From: Panacagrimonas sp052387695
GTDB lineage: Bacteria; Pseudomonadota; Gammaproteobacteria; Nevskiales; Nevskiaceae
NCBI GenBank assembly: GCA_052387695.1
Contig: JBQTIX010000035.1
Span: 13,690-77,689 of the forward strand
DNA: 64,000 nucleotides
Reading direction: 5' to 3'
Made by a program: the position numbers and the translations under genes. Numbering within the stretch: the first letter of the stretch is position 1; every line of letters starts with the position of its first letter. Shown here in pieces: positions 44,470 to 54,759 of the stretch. The notes beneath the pieces are model-generated. The model was not told the DNA's origin. It was given only the letters and a program-made list of their open reading frames with translations, and searched no databases.

Positions 44470-44763
44470 ATGAACGCAAGCTTCGAGGCCGCGATGGCCC
44501 GCACCGACGACCGCGACGCCGCCACCGCGCGGCTGTCCCGCGAACTGGCGCTGGACCTGCACGCGGCGGAAATCCAGGCGCTCGAACAGGCGCTGGCTGA
44601 TCTGCGCCGCATCGATGAGCGCTGTTATCGCGCGATCCAGTTGCAATTTCTTGGAGGGCTGTCCGTCGCCGAAATCGCCGGCGCCCTTCAACTCTCTTCC
44701 GACGTCGTGCAGAGGGACTTGAGCAAGGCGCGCGCTTTTCTGTACCGGGCCGTGCGGAGATAA
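44470..44763 (+). CDS. Partial ECF sigma paralogue (region 4 only)
   Basis: 97 residues. From IQALEQALADLRRIDERCYR through LGGLSVAEIAGALQLSSDVV to LSKARAFLYRAVRR it matches region 4 of the sigma factor at 43386-44006, including the final SKARAFLYR. Sigma region 2 is missing, replaced by 35 unrelated residues. It is either a decayed duplicate or a stand-alone DNA-binding domain. It lies between the intact sigma gene and the kinase gene, 335 nt after promoter A. Confidence 0.65.
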   Translation: MNASFEAAMARTDDRDAATARLSRELALDLHAAEIQALEQALADLRRIDERCYRAIQLQFLGGLSVAEIAGALQLSSDVVQRDLSKARAFLYRAVRR

Positions 44764-44911
44764 AGGCTGTGGAGCCGTTCCCCGCCAAGCGGACAGGCCG
44801 GTCCGCTTGCTACGTGAACCTTGTTCGACCTACCGTCCAGCGCGCTGCCCGCAAGAGGCGCCGGGGGGTGGGAATGAACGATTTCAAGGGGCGTAGTCGG
44901 CCGGTGCATCG

Positions 44912-46204
<1,293 letters not shown>

Positions 46205-46218
46205 TGCTCGATTCCTCC

Positions 46219-46243
46219 AAACCCCGGGTGACCGGGGTTTTCT
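46219..46243 (+). terminator. Rho-independent terminator
   Basis: AAACCCCGG-GTGA-CCGGGGTTT hairpin followed by TCTT. It lies 15 nt after the kinase stop codon. A near copy is at 54489-54516 after the peptidase gene. Confidence 0.75.
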
Positions 46244-46244
46244 T

Positions 46245-46558
46245 ATGGCGGCGGCGACATGGCCCGGGCCTGGATTCGCCGCTCTCGTTGCAGGCTGCAC
46301 CCTGCAGCTCCCCGACCTGGAGCGCCGCATCCCATCCCGGCACGTGGTGATCGAATGCGTCAGTGGCCCGTGGCTACTCAACGACGTGGGCTGCAACGGT
46401 GTCTGGTTGCGCGACGAACGCAGCGGCGTGATTCTGGCCGTGCGTCCGGGTGGCAAGCGATCTGCCGCAGCGCGCCAGCCTGCGCCTGGGGCGTCCCTTT
46501 GCCGCTTACCCCGAAGGGCGTTACGTCGTTGCCTGCGAAGTGGACGGAACCCCCTGAG
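46245..46558 (+). pseudogene. FHA-domain remnant with frameshift
   Basis: The first frame reads LQLPDLERRIPSRHVVIE, then WLLNDVGCNGVWLRDERSG, resembling the FHA core (SR-H ... DxGSxNG). A shift near 46450 continues as SDLPQRASLRLGRPFAAYPE, RYVVACEVDG and a TGA. FHA domains bind phosphothreonine, so it may be the remnant of a partner of the adjacent kinase. No credible start remains. Confidence 0.45.
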
Positions 46559-46561
46559 CAC

Positions 46562-46666
46562 GTAGGTCGGTTCAAGCCGAAGGCGGAACCGACGCTGCGC
46601 GCCTTTCAACGAAGGGCGCATGTCGGGTCCGCCCGCGAAAAGCACGCGGGCTTGACACGACCTACA
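46562..46666. repeat. Palindromic repeat, family R1
   Basis: Arms gtaggtcggttcaagcc and ggcttgacacgacctac, with inner hairpins. Same family as 41283-41385. Together with promoter B it makes up the 46559-46936 gap. Confidence 0.75.
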
Positions 46667-46767
46667 TCCGACATGCCGACGGAGTTCCGCCCCATGCGAC
46701 GGACAACATCAAGCGACTCCTGATGCCAGCGCTCGGACCATCCACCTGGAGAGATTTTATCGATCGA

Positions 46768-46797
46768 TGAGCGATCCGGACGGCAATTTACGTCTGT
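46768..46797 (+). promoter_or_regulatory. Predicted ECF promoter B
   Basis: TGAGCGAT, 15 nt, CGTCTGT, 140 nt upstream of the beta-helix protein start at 46937. Same spacing as copies A, C and D. Confidence 0.7.
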
Positions 46798-46936
46798 ACA
46801 CAGCGAGGACTGCGAACAGGAATCCACAGCGAACCCGTCCGGCGGTCACGACGTTCCAAATCCGGTGCCTGCCCACAGAGGGGCGGCAGTCGCCGGCTCC
46901 TGATCGCCCCCGCTGCCGTACACGGAGAACTGCGTC

Positions 46937-48865
46937 ATGAAATGTCATCAGAACCTGTCCCAGCTCAATGCGAGGGATTTCGTCAGAACCATCCGCCCCG
47001 GGCTGCGATTCACACCGATGGCAGCGGCCATCGCAGCCGGCCTGTTCGCGCTGGTCCCGGATGCGGCGATGGCCGCGACAATCACGGTCGGCGTCAACGG
47101 CTGCACCCTGGCCAACGCGATCAACAATGCCAACGCCAACTCCAACGCAGATGGCGCTGGCGGCTGCATTGCAGGCAGCGGCGCCGACACCATCACCCTG
47201 CCGGCGTTCAGCACACGAACCCTGACGTCCGCCCTTCCCGACGTGACCAGCACCATCACCATCGAGGGCAACAACGCGACGGTGAAACGCAGTTCCACCG
47301 CACCCGCCTTCCGGATGTTTACCGTCACGGATTCCGGCGATCTGAGCTTGAACCGGATCAGCCTCAGCGGCGGGCTGGCCGTTGCTGGGGGCGGCATCTT
47401 CAGCGAGGGTATCCTCAAGTTGACCCGCAGCACGGTCTCCGGCAACACCGCGGAATTCTCGAGCGGCGGCATTTTCAACTTCGGAGGCACTGCCGATCTG
47501 ATCGACAGCACCGTCTCTGGCAATCAAGTCACCGACAACATCAACGGTGTTGCTGGCGGTCTCTTAAACTATGGCGGAAGCCTGAGTTTGACCCGCAGCA
47601 CGGTGTCGGGCAATCGAGCCTTGACCGCTGGCGGCGTACTCGTACTGGGTGGAACGCTGACGCTGAGCGATAGCACCGTCTCGGGAAACACGGGGACGAC
47701 AACGTTTGGCGGTCTGCTCAGCTCCTACTCCGTTGCACTGCTCACCAACAGCACGGTTTCAGGCAATAGCGGAGGCGTGGCTGGCGGTGGCATCGGCGTC
47801 GCCGGAGGATTCGTCGAACTGACCGACAGTACCGTGTCCGGCAACAGCGCCGGAGTGGCCGGCGGCGTTTTAGTCCTCAATGGCGATGCGATCGTTTCGC
47901 GCAGCCTGATTTCCGGCAATTTGAGCGACGGCAACAATCCACCCGAGTTCGTCCTCGGGGACAATCCCGTTGATCCCGGCAGTGTCACCGTCGGCGATCA
48001 CAACCTGTTCGGTTTCAACGGCGACCCTGGCGTTTCCGGCTTTACCGTTGACGCCCTGAGCACCGACATCGTGCCGAGCGGACCTGTGGCCGGGATCCTC
48101 GCGCCGCTGGCCGATAACGGCGGCCCGACGCGAAGCCATCTGCTGGTCGCCGGCAGCCCCGCCATTGATGCCGCCGGCCCCGACTGTTCGGATACCGACC
48201 AGCGCGGCATGCTGCGACCGCAAGGTGAAGCCTGCGACATCGGTGCGGTCGAGGTGATCGATCCCGTGACAACCCTTACGCTCGCCCCCACCAGCGCCAG
48301 TCGCCCGACTCTGGAAACGCAGTGCGTCACCGTAACCGCCGCGAACTCCGCCGGCGACGGTGCCGCGAACGTGGCGGTGGACTTCACCCGCACCGGCGCC
48401 AATCCCGGCACGCAGACCGTTGCGACCAACGGCCAGGGTCAGGCGCAGCACTGCTGGAGCGGCATCAACGGCGGCGTGGATCACGTGACCGCGTCGTTCG
48501 AAGAACTGGTCTCCAACGAGTCGGTCATCACCTGGAACAAGCGGGTCACCAATATCGCACCCGCGGCGGTGGTCGGCGTGTTTGTGCCCAGCCAGCAACT
48601 GATCCGCATCGCACCGAAGGCCACGCTGAGGGATGCCAATGGCAATGTCCCGATCGCCGGACGCACGGTGCAGTTCACAGCCGGTTCGGCCCCGCTGTGC
48701 CAGGCGGTGACCAATGCCAGCGGCGTCGCCACCTGCAACGCCAGCCTGTCGTCCACGCTGCGCTCGGTGCTGGCGCTGGGCTACACCGCGACATTCAGCG
48801 GCGACACCAGCTATCGACCGGTGCAGAAGAAGAGTCCGCTGGTGACGATCAAGCTGGGTCTGTAG
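46937..48865 (+). CDS. Secreted beta-helix protein with C-terminal Ig-like domains
   Basis: 642 residues. A long signal peptide ends near LVPDAAMAATITV. The segment CTLANAINNANANSNADG is typical of CSLREA/choice-of-anchor beta-helix proteins. From about 145 to 335 there are at least seven repeats containing (S/D)STVSGN, each about 25 residues, forming a parallel beta-helix. A GGPTRSHLLVAGSPAIDAAG block precedes CDIGAVE, the end of the helix in this family. Two Ig-like modules follow; the last (VQFTAGSAPLCQAVTNASGV, then LALGYTATFSGDTSYRP) is shared with the M36 peptidase at 51103. Surface or extracellular adhesive role inferred. Preceded by promoter B. Confidence 0.85.
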   Translation: MKCHQNLSQLNARDFVRTIRPGLRFTPMAAAIAAGLFALVPDAAMAATITVGVNGCTLANAINNANANSNADGAGGCIAGSGADTITLPAFSTRTLTSALPDVTSTITIEGNNATVKRSSTAPAFRMFTVTDSGDLSLNRISLSGGLAVAGGGIFSEGILKLTRSTVSGNTAEFSSGGIFNFGGTADLIDSTVSGNQVTDNINGVAGGLLNYGGSLSLTRSTVSGNRALTAGGVLVLGGTLTLSDSTVSGNTGTTTFGGLLSSYSVALLTNSTVSGNSGGVAGGGIGVAGGFVELTDSTVSGNSAGVAGGVLVLNGDAIVSRSLISGNLSDGNNPPEFVLGDNPVDPGSVTVGDHNLFGFNGDPGVSGFTVDALSTDIVPSGPVAGILAPLADNGGPTRSHLLVAGSPAIDAAGPDCSDTDQRGMLRPQGEACDIGAVEVIDPVTTLTLAPTSASRPTLETQCVTVTAANSAGDGAANVAVDFTRTGANPGTQTVATNGQGQAQHCWSGINGGVDHVTASFEELVSNESVITWNKRVTNIAPAAVVGVFVPSQQLIRIAPKATLRDANGNVPIAGRTVQFTAGSAPLCQAVTNASGVATCNASLSSTLRSVLALGYTATFSGDTSYRPVQKKSPLVTIKLGL

Positions 48866-48871
48866 CAGACG

Positions 48872-48938
48872 TAGCGTGCGCATTGCGCACGATCGACCTC
48901 ACGGAGCATTGGAGAGGTCATGCGCATTGCGCACGCTA
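48872..48938. repeat. Palindromic repeat downstream of the beta-helix gene
   Basis: The outer arms tagcgtgcgcattgcgcac and gcgcattgcgcacgcta are inverted, and each contains the self-complementary gcgcattgcgc. It starts 7 nt after the stop codon and could terminate transcription. Confidence 0.7.
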
Positions 48939-48998
48939 AGCCGGCTCCCGCTCTATCCGCCACTTCCCGGCGGTTTGCAGCGGGCAGGCTCGATCGAA

Positions 48999-49028
48999 TG
49001 AGCGATTCCGTCCGCGGATTCCGTCTGT
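48999..49028 (+). promoter_or_regulatory. Predicted ECF promoter C
   Basis: TGAGCGAT, 15 nt, CGTCTGT, 85 nt upstream of the ATG at 49114. The spacer (tccgtccgcggattc) is similar to that of copy D. Confidence 0.72.
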
Positions 49029-49113
49029 CCCTTCGTGAGCGTCGTCATCGGCGTGCTTTTTCACCCCGAACGATGCTCATCCCATGGCTTTGAACCCAAC
49101 ACAGGAGATTCCG

Positions 49114-50879
49114 ATGGCCGCTTCCAATTCGTCTGCCCGGCGCGCACACGTGCGCAGTGCTGGCCGCTCGTCCGCGAGTCGTCTCACCGGCCCCGCCCGA
49201 TGGCTGATCGCGCTCGCACTGGGTGGTCTGGTCTGTACCGTCCCCCTGTCCGTGCTGGCCGCGCCGCAAGCGATCGGGCCGCCGATCACGGTCTATAACC
49301 AGCCTGCAAACCTGACCCTGCTCGCCGAGCAGGCCAGCACCGATGCGCGCGCCAACGGCGATTTCGCGGTGGCCTGGATCGATGACCTGGGCGCGGTTCG
49401 CGTGCAACGCTATGGCGCCAACGGCGTGGCGCAAACCGCCGCGCTGGTGGCGGGGGTCGGCACCGTCGGGGTCTTGCGTAACCGGCAGCCCGACGTGGCG
49501 ATGGGTGAGGACGGCAGCATGGTGGTGGTGTGGGAACAGGGGACGGCGATCGGCTTTGCTTCCGACGTGTACTACCGACGTGTACTACCGCCGCGTCCTG
49601 CCCAGCGGTGCGCTCTCCGGCCTCGCTCCGGTCCGGGTCAACGCCGCCGGTACCTTGAATATCAGCGCCAATCAGAATGCACGGCCTGCGGTCGCAGCGG
49701 GCGTGGACGGGCGGTTCGTCGTCGCCTGGCAACGTACCGTGCAGGCGAACTCCTACAGCTAAGGTCTTTGCGCGCCGCTTTGCGGTCTCCAGCAATGTCG
49801 CGGCCGTCAGCACTGAGTTCCCGGTCCCCGCGGCAGTCGACGCGCCGCCGGGCGAAGTCGAGCCCGACGTCGCCATGGATGCGCTCGGCGCCTATGCGAT
49901 CGTCTGGCAAACCGGCGATTCCATCGAGGGGTCGCAAATCCGCCTCCAACGGTTTGACGCTTCCGGCCAGGCCACCCTGCCGGGGCAGTTGGTCGGCGCC
50001 CCAATCAGCGAATCCATCAGTCCGCCGGCCGTTGCTCTGAATGCGGCCGGCGACACGCTGGTGGTGGCTTGGACCGAGCTTCTCGGTTTCGGTCCGCAGT
50101 ACAACAGCGTGTATGCGCGCCGCTTCGGGCCGGGTTTTCCCGCAGAGGATTTTTTCTTCGTCGCGGACGGGGGCAATGTTCAGTTCGTCCGGGCCAGCGC
50201 CGATGCTGCGGGTCGTTTCGCCGTGCTGTGGGGTGAGCGCAACTCCGTCGCAAGCAACCTAATTCCGAAGGCTACGGTCCGGCTTTACGACACCTCCGGC
50301 GCCGTGCTGGACACGCTGTTTGCGGTCGAAGCCGATGACCTTGCGATGGACGCCGACAGCGACCTGGTAGCTGTGGCCTCGCGCCGGATCGGGCAAAGCC
50401 TCCTTGCCGGTTCGACGCTCCGCCAGAACGTGATCGCGCAGCGCTTTCAGGGTGTCGAGCCGGTGGACCTGACGGTGACGCACCAGATCCAAAGCGTTCC
50501 GTCTTCCATCCCCGGCGACATTGTTTACAAGGTGCGCGTTTCCAACATGCATCCGCCGGTGGATCTCGGTGTGGCGCCGGTCGTGCAGAACGCGATCGGT
50601 GCGGCATCCGAGGTGGTGGTGGAAACCGGGATTGGGTTCGCCTCGGCCGGCGGCACCGGCTGGACCTGCTCTGCTCCGAATAACCAGTTTGGGAATCCTC
50701 ATCCGCAGATTTGCCGCTACAGCCAGAACCTTGCCCCGGGTCAGACCGCGTCGGACCTGCTTGTGACGCAAGCGGCCCTCGCCTTCAGCTTCCCGGGTAT
50801 CAAATCCCACGCGTTCGCAAACCAGTTCGATCCCAACCTGACTAACAACACGGTGCAGACGTCGGTGCCGGCACCCTAG
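49114..50879 (+). pseudogene. Frameshifted secreted repeat protein
   Basis: Start ATG 49114 has an AGGAG site. The signal peptide (LIALALGGLVCTVPLSVLAAP) is followed by repeats like ANGDFAVAWIDDLGAVRVQR and EDGSMVVVWEQG. At 49563-49588 a 13-bp tandem duplication (cgacgtgtactac twice) shifts the frame; removing one unit restores VYYRRVLPSGALSGLAPV. A second shift near 49750 leads into KVFARRFAVSSNVAAV. The remainder is long and intact (to 50879), with VALNAAGDTLVVAWTE repeats and a C-terminal DUF11-like domain (VDLTVTHQIQSVPSSIPGD). The repeats resemble those of the Calx-beta protein at 18333. Probably secreted when intact; promoter C precedes it. Confidence 0.75.
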
Positions 50880-50899
50880 GTGTCGCTCTGCAAGGGTCT

Positions 50900-50962
50900 G
50901 TCGCGGGCATGGCCCGTTCCCACGGGATCCGTCGTTGTGTAGGAGCGGGCCATGCCCGCGAC
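50900..50962. repeat. Palindromic repeat (gcgggcatggccc type)
   Basis: Arms gtcgcgggcatggcccg and, inverted, cgggccatgcccgcgac, 25 nt apart, located after the stop of the frameshifted gene. Confidence 0.75.
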
Positions 50963-51012
50963 CGTGAAACCGGAGGGATATCCAGAATAAATTTTTGTCC
51001 GGCCCGATTGCA

Positions 51013-51042
51013 TGAGCGATTTTGTCCACGGATTCCGTCTGT
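51013..51042 (+). promoter_or_regulatory. Predicted ECF promoter D
   Basis: TGAGCGAT, 15 nt, CGTCTGT, 60 nt upstream of the peptidase ATG at 51103. Confidence 0.72.
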
Positions 51043-51102
51043 ACAGAGGGGGGACAACCGGGCCTGCGCCCAACCACCCGAAACCTCCACGGAGACCGCA
51101 TC

Positions 51103-54100
51103 ATGAAACGCCTCTGCAATACCCTCTACGCCGCACTGATCCTCGTCGGCGCCCTGACTACGCTGGCTGCGAATGCTGTGACTGCCCCGACCGGGCCGAA
51201 CCTGCCGGCGCCAGACTTCGACGTGCGCAGACTCGGTCCTGTCAGTGGGCCTCCGCCGTCCACACCGGCGATGCCGCCGCAACAGGTCGAGGCCATTGCC
51301 CGGCTGCGCACGGCCTTGCCGAACCTGGTCGTACGCGTGAGCGAGCGGACCGGCTCGGTGCGCCATCTGTTCAACCGCGGCGGCAGCCTGACCGGGCCCG
51401 ACTCGCGCGGGGCCTGGCAGATCGCAGAGGCCTTCCTGCTCGATAACCTCGACCTGCTGAACCTGGACGCGCAAGACCTGAGCGAGCCGCGCGTCACGCG
51501 CAACGCCACCAGTGATGGGCTCTGGTACATACGTGCCGAGCAGCAGGTGGGCGGGTTCGATGTCTTCGGCGGGGAAATCACGCTGAACGTGGACGCCGCC
51601 GGCCGCGTCGTGAATTACGGCGGCGAGCCCGTCCACAACGCCCATGCCTCGATCAACGCGGCGGCACCGCTGATCTCTTCGGATATGGCCCTGGACAGCG
51701 CCATCGCCGCTGCCGGGATCGGCGAGGCCGAGGCGCGGAGCATCGATGGGCTGGTGTATTTCCCGCTCTCAGCGGGCGAACTGCGGCTGGCCTGGAGCAC
51801 CGTGGTCGAGGATCGCCTGGCCCGGGCTTCGTACCGCAGCCTGGTCGATGCGGTTGACGGCCGCGTGCTGTGGCGATTCAACGGAATCGTCAACGCCATT
51901 ACCACGCACGGCCTGGTCTACGACGCCGAAAGCCCCCAACCGAACAATCCCTTCGTCACCACCACTCCAGCCACGGTCACCCGCGTCGATCGTCTGTTCC
52001 ATGGCGAGGCGCAGGAGTTTCCGCGGGTCGAGGGCACGCCGGTGTTCTCCGCGACGGACCTGCACTACGACTGGTGGGCAGGCATGCCGCGTACGGACAC
52101 GGGTGGAAACAATGTCGTTGCGCAGTCGGACTACAACGATGGCAATTACGATCCGAATAGTCCGACGGCCTTGGCGTTCGGCGACCTTTTTACTTACCCG
52201 CTGGACCTGGGTCAGGACCCGAGGTTCTACTCGCTCGCGTCCACGGTGAATCTGTTCTGGTGGGTCAACCACATCCATGACGTCTGGTACCGCTACGGCT
52301 GGACCGAACAATTCGCCAACTACCAGAACAATAATTTCGGTCTGGGAGGGCTGGACGACGACTTCGTGTTTGCCGAGGCCCAGTCTAACTCCGATGACTG
52401 CAATGCCGAGTTCAATATCACCCCAAAGGAGGGCAATCGCGGCTACATGACGATGTACACGTGCTTTCGTTTCCCCTTCACTTCCCCACCGCGCGACACC
52501 ACTCTTGACCAGACGGTCATCATCCACGAATACCACCACGGCATGGCGGAGCGGCTGCGCCCCAGCCTGCACCAGGACGCGCAGGGTGGCGGTATAGGCG
52601 AGGGCGGCGGCGACTTCCAGGCCCTGCTGATGCTGAGCCGGCCCGGCGATGATCCCAATGGCTTCTATGGGGTTGCTGGGTACTCCCTTACAAACAATGC
52701 CACCACTCTCCGACGCGACTTCTACAGCATCCGTCCCCTCGGGACGCCGGACGCGCCGGGCTTTACATACGGCGATCTCCATTCTCCTCAAGACACGATT
52801 TCCTTCGCGCACGACAACGGCGAAATCTGGGCCAACGCCCTGTGGTATGCACGAACGCTGCTGGTCGGCCGTTACGGGTTTGTCGGCGGAACGGAGACCG
52901 CGATGCGCTTGCAGATCGACGGCTACAAGTTCGCGCCCAGCAATCCGGACTTCCTCGACATGCGCGATTCCATCCTGATCGCGGACATCCTCACCAACGC
53001 CAGCACCAACCAGTGCCTGCTGTGGTCGGCCTTCGCCCGCATGGGCATCGGTCTGTCGGCAACGTCCAAAGGCCAGAGCGATTCTGATCCGGTCGAGGCT
53101 TTCGACACGCCCGCCGCGTGCAGGCCGAACATCACCGTCACGCCCGCGCTGCTCGACTTCGGACCCGTGCAGGTGGGCGGGACGAAAAGCCTGAGCGTGC
53201 AGGTCTGCAACAGCGGCAACACAGACCTGTTCCTGAACAACGTGCTGAAGACGGCTGATAACGCCGCGTTCACCGTCATCGCTCCCGGTGCGGACGGGTT
53301 TCCGCTTCCGATCTCTCCGGCCGCGTGTAAGCCCGTCCAGATTCGCTGCGCGCCGGCAGCGCCTGGCGCCACCAGCGTGGGCCTGCGGCTGGAAAGCAAC
53401 GATCTGCCGAAAGCCGCTCTGGAAGCGGTGACGGCATCCTGTCTTGGGGGCGACACCACGCCGAACGCTTTCAGTTTCATCGACGTGAGCAACGTGGCGC
53501 GCAACAGCGTGCAGACCTCCAACACCGTCACCATCACCGGCATCGACGCGCCTACACCGATCTCGGTCAGCGGCGGGATGTATTCGATCGGCTGCACCAG
53601 CGTTTTCACCGGCGCCGCAGGCAGCATCAGCAACGGCCAGGCAGTCTGCGTGCGGCACACCGCGTCACCGAACTTCAGCACCTCGGTGAACACCACGCTG
53701 ACCGTGGGTGGTGTGTCCGGCACCTTCACCAGCACCACGCTGGCGATCGACACCACGCCGAACGCTTTCACGTTCATCGACGTGACCAACGTGCCGCGCA
53801 ACAGCGCGCAGACCTCCAACCCCGTCGCCATCACCGGCATCAACACGCCGGTGCCAGTCTCGGTCAGCGGTGGGATGTATTCGATTGGCTGCACCACCGT
53901 TTTCACCAGCGCCGCGGGCAGCATCAGCGACGGCCAGGCGGTGTGCGTGCGGCACACGGCCTCTCCCAACCTGGTCACGTCCGTCAACACCACGCTCACG
54001 GTGGGCGGCGTGTCCGATACTTTCACCAGCACCACGGCCAAGGGTGTCAGCAGCTTGACCGCGCAACCCGCCGTGCTGTCGGCTCTGTCGGGCTCGCTGG

Positions 54101-54366
54101 TGAAAGTGCAGCTGCGCTTCGAGGCCCGTCTGGCCGAAGGCACGACGAGCCTCGTGGGCAAACCCATCGTGTTCAACGCCGGCAGCGTGACCTGCACGGC
54201 CACCACCAATGCCACGGGCACCGCAAGTTGCACCTTGACGATAACCAGATTGGTGGCGGCAACCCTGGTCCTGGGCTACGACGCCCGCTTCGTCGGCGAT
54301 GCGACCTATCTGCCTTCCACCGCACATGGTCCGCTGATCTCGGCGCTGGGAGTCCCGGTGTTCTGA
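51103..54366 (+). CDS. Secreted M36 (fungalysin-type) metallopeptidase
   Basis: 1087 residues from ATG 51103 (MKRLCNTLYAALI). A signal peptide is followed by an FTP/PepSY-like propeptide (about 50-260). The M36 catalytic domain (about 270-690) has HEYHH zinc motif at about 475-479 and a third ligand Glu at about 500 in GGGIGEGGGDFQ. A choice-of-anchor D domain (VTPALLDFGPVQVGGTKSLS) precedes two roughly 97-residue tandem repeats starting TTPNAF(S/T)FIDV. The last Ig-like module (VTCTATTNATGTASCTL ... LGYDARFVGDATYLP) is shared with the beta-helix protein. Extracellular protein degradation is likely. Preceded by promoter D, followed by a terminator. Confidence 0.92.
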   Translation: MKRLCNTLYAALILVGALTTLAANAVTAPTGPNLPAPDFDVRRLGPVSGPPPSTPAMPPQQVEAIARLRTALPNLVVRVSERTGSVRHLFNRGGSLTGPDSRGAWQIAEAFLLDNLDLLNLDAQDLSEPRVTRNATSDGLWYIRAEQQVGGFDVFGGEITLNVDAAGRVVNYGGEPVHNAHASINAAAPLISSDMALDSAIAAAGIGEAEARSIDGLVYFPLSAGELRLAWSTVVEDRLARASYRSLVDAVDGRVLWRFNGIVNAITTHGLVYDAESPQPNNPFVTTTPATVTRVDRLFHGEAQEFPRVEGTPVFSATDLHYDWWAGMPRTDTGGNNVVAQSDYNDGNYDPNSPTALAFGDLFTYPLDLGQDPRFYSLASTVNLFWWVNHIHDVWYRYGWTEQFANYQNNNFGLGGLDDDFVFAEAQSNSDDCNAEFNITPKEGNRGYMTMYTCFRFPFTSPPRDTTLDQTVIIHEYHHGMAERLRPSLHQDAQGGGIGEGGGDFQALLMLSRPGDDPNGFYGVAGYSLTNNATTLRRDFYSIRPLGTPDAPGFTYGDLHSPQDTISFAHDNGEIWANALWYARTLLVGRYGFVGGTETAMRLQIDGYKFAPSNPDFLDMRDSILIADILTNASTNQCLLWSAFARMGIGLSATSKGQSDSDPVEAFDTPAACRPNITVTPALLDFGPVQVGGTKSLSVQVCNSGNTDLFLNNVLKTADNAAFTVIAPGADGFPLPISPAACKPVQIRCAPAAPGATSVGLRLESNDLPKAALEAVTASCLGGDTTPNAFSFIDVSNVARNSVQTSNTVTITGIDAPTPISVSGGMYSIGCTSVFTGAAGSISNGQAVCVRHTASPNFSTSVNTTLTVGGVSGTFTSTTLAIDTTPNAFTFIDVTNVPRNSAQTSNPVAITGINTPVPVSVSGGMYSIGCTTVFTSAAGSISDGQAVCVRHTASPNLVTSVNTTLTVGGVSDTFTSTTAKGVSSLTAQPAVLSALSGSLVKVQLRFEARLAEGTTSLVGKPIVFNAGSVTCTATTNATGTASCTLTITRLVAATLVLGYDARFVGDATYLPSTAHGPLISALGVPVF

Positions 54367-54488
54367 AGCAGGCGGAGCCGGGATCGGTCCTCACGGGGCG
54401 GTTCCGGCTTCGCATTCACAAATTGACGAGTTCGCGTAACCCGCACCGAGCGTAAGCGAGTGGCGGCCCCCTGATACGCGATCACTCC

Positions 54489-54516
54489 AAACCCCGGGCA
54501 ACCGGGGTTCCTTTTT
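54489..54516 (+). terminator. Rho-independent terminator
   Basis: AACCCCGG-GCAA-CCGGGGTT hairpin followed by CCTTTTT. It ends the peptidase unit. Same design as 46219-46243. Confidence 0.75.
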
Positions 54517-54532
54517 CCGACATGGCTCTGTG

Positions 54533-54620
54533 TTATTGAGGCGGCCAGTGCCAACCTCGTAGATCGATGGGACCTCTGCCCGCGCGCGCATTTTCAAGTG
54601 CGTAGTGGCCGCCTCAATAA
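54533..54620. repeat. Palindromic element, TTATTgAggcGGCCa type
   Basis: 15-bp perfect inverted ends ttattgaggcggcca (54533-54547) and tggccgcctcaataa (54606-54620) around 58 nt. Related in design to the two elements at 58275-58362 and 58380-58445. With the terminator it accounts for the 54367-54759 gap. Confidence 0.75.
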
Positions 54621-54759
54621 TAGATCCGACCGTGCCAGCGGCTTTTCTTCCGCCGCCGATTCGGCACGACGGACCCGATCGCCTACGATTCGCGCCTTTG
54701 CGGCATGACGCGTGCTTGACACGTGCAGCCGGAGTCAGGGAACCAGAGCGAGGGTCCGC

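Noticed and set aside
44213..44473. 87-codon frame downstream of promoter A
   Set aside because: It follows a promoter motif and a purine-rich site but shows no domain, signal peptide or coding-like pattern; kept only as a possible remnant.
43777..44691. Minus-strand frame with a signal-peptide-like FLAIVVIVTG stretch
   Set aside because: Most of it is antisense to the sigma gene and the rest is Arg/Ser-rich; the hydrophobic run is short and isolated.
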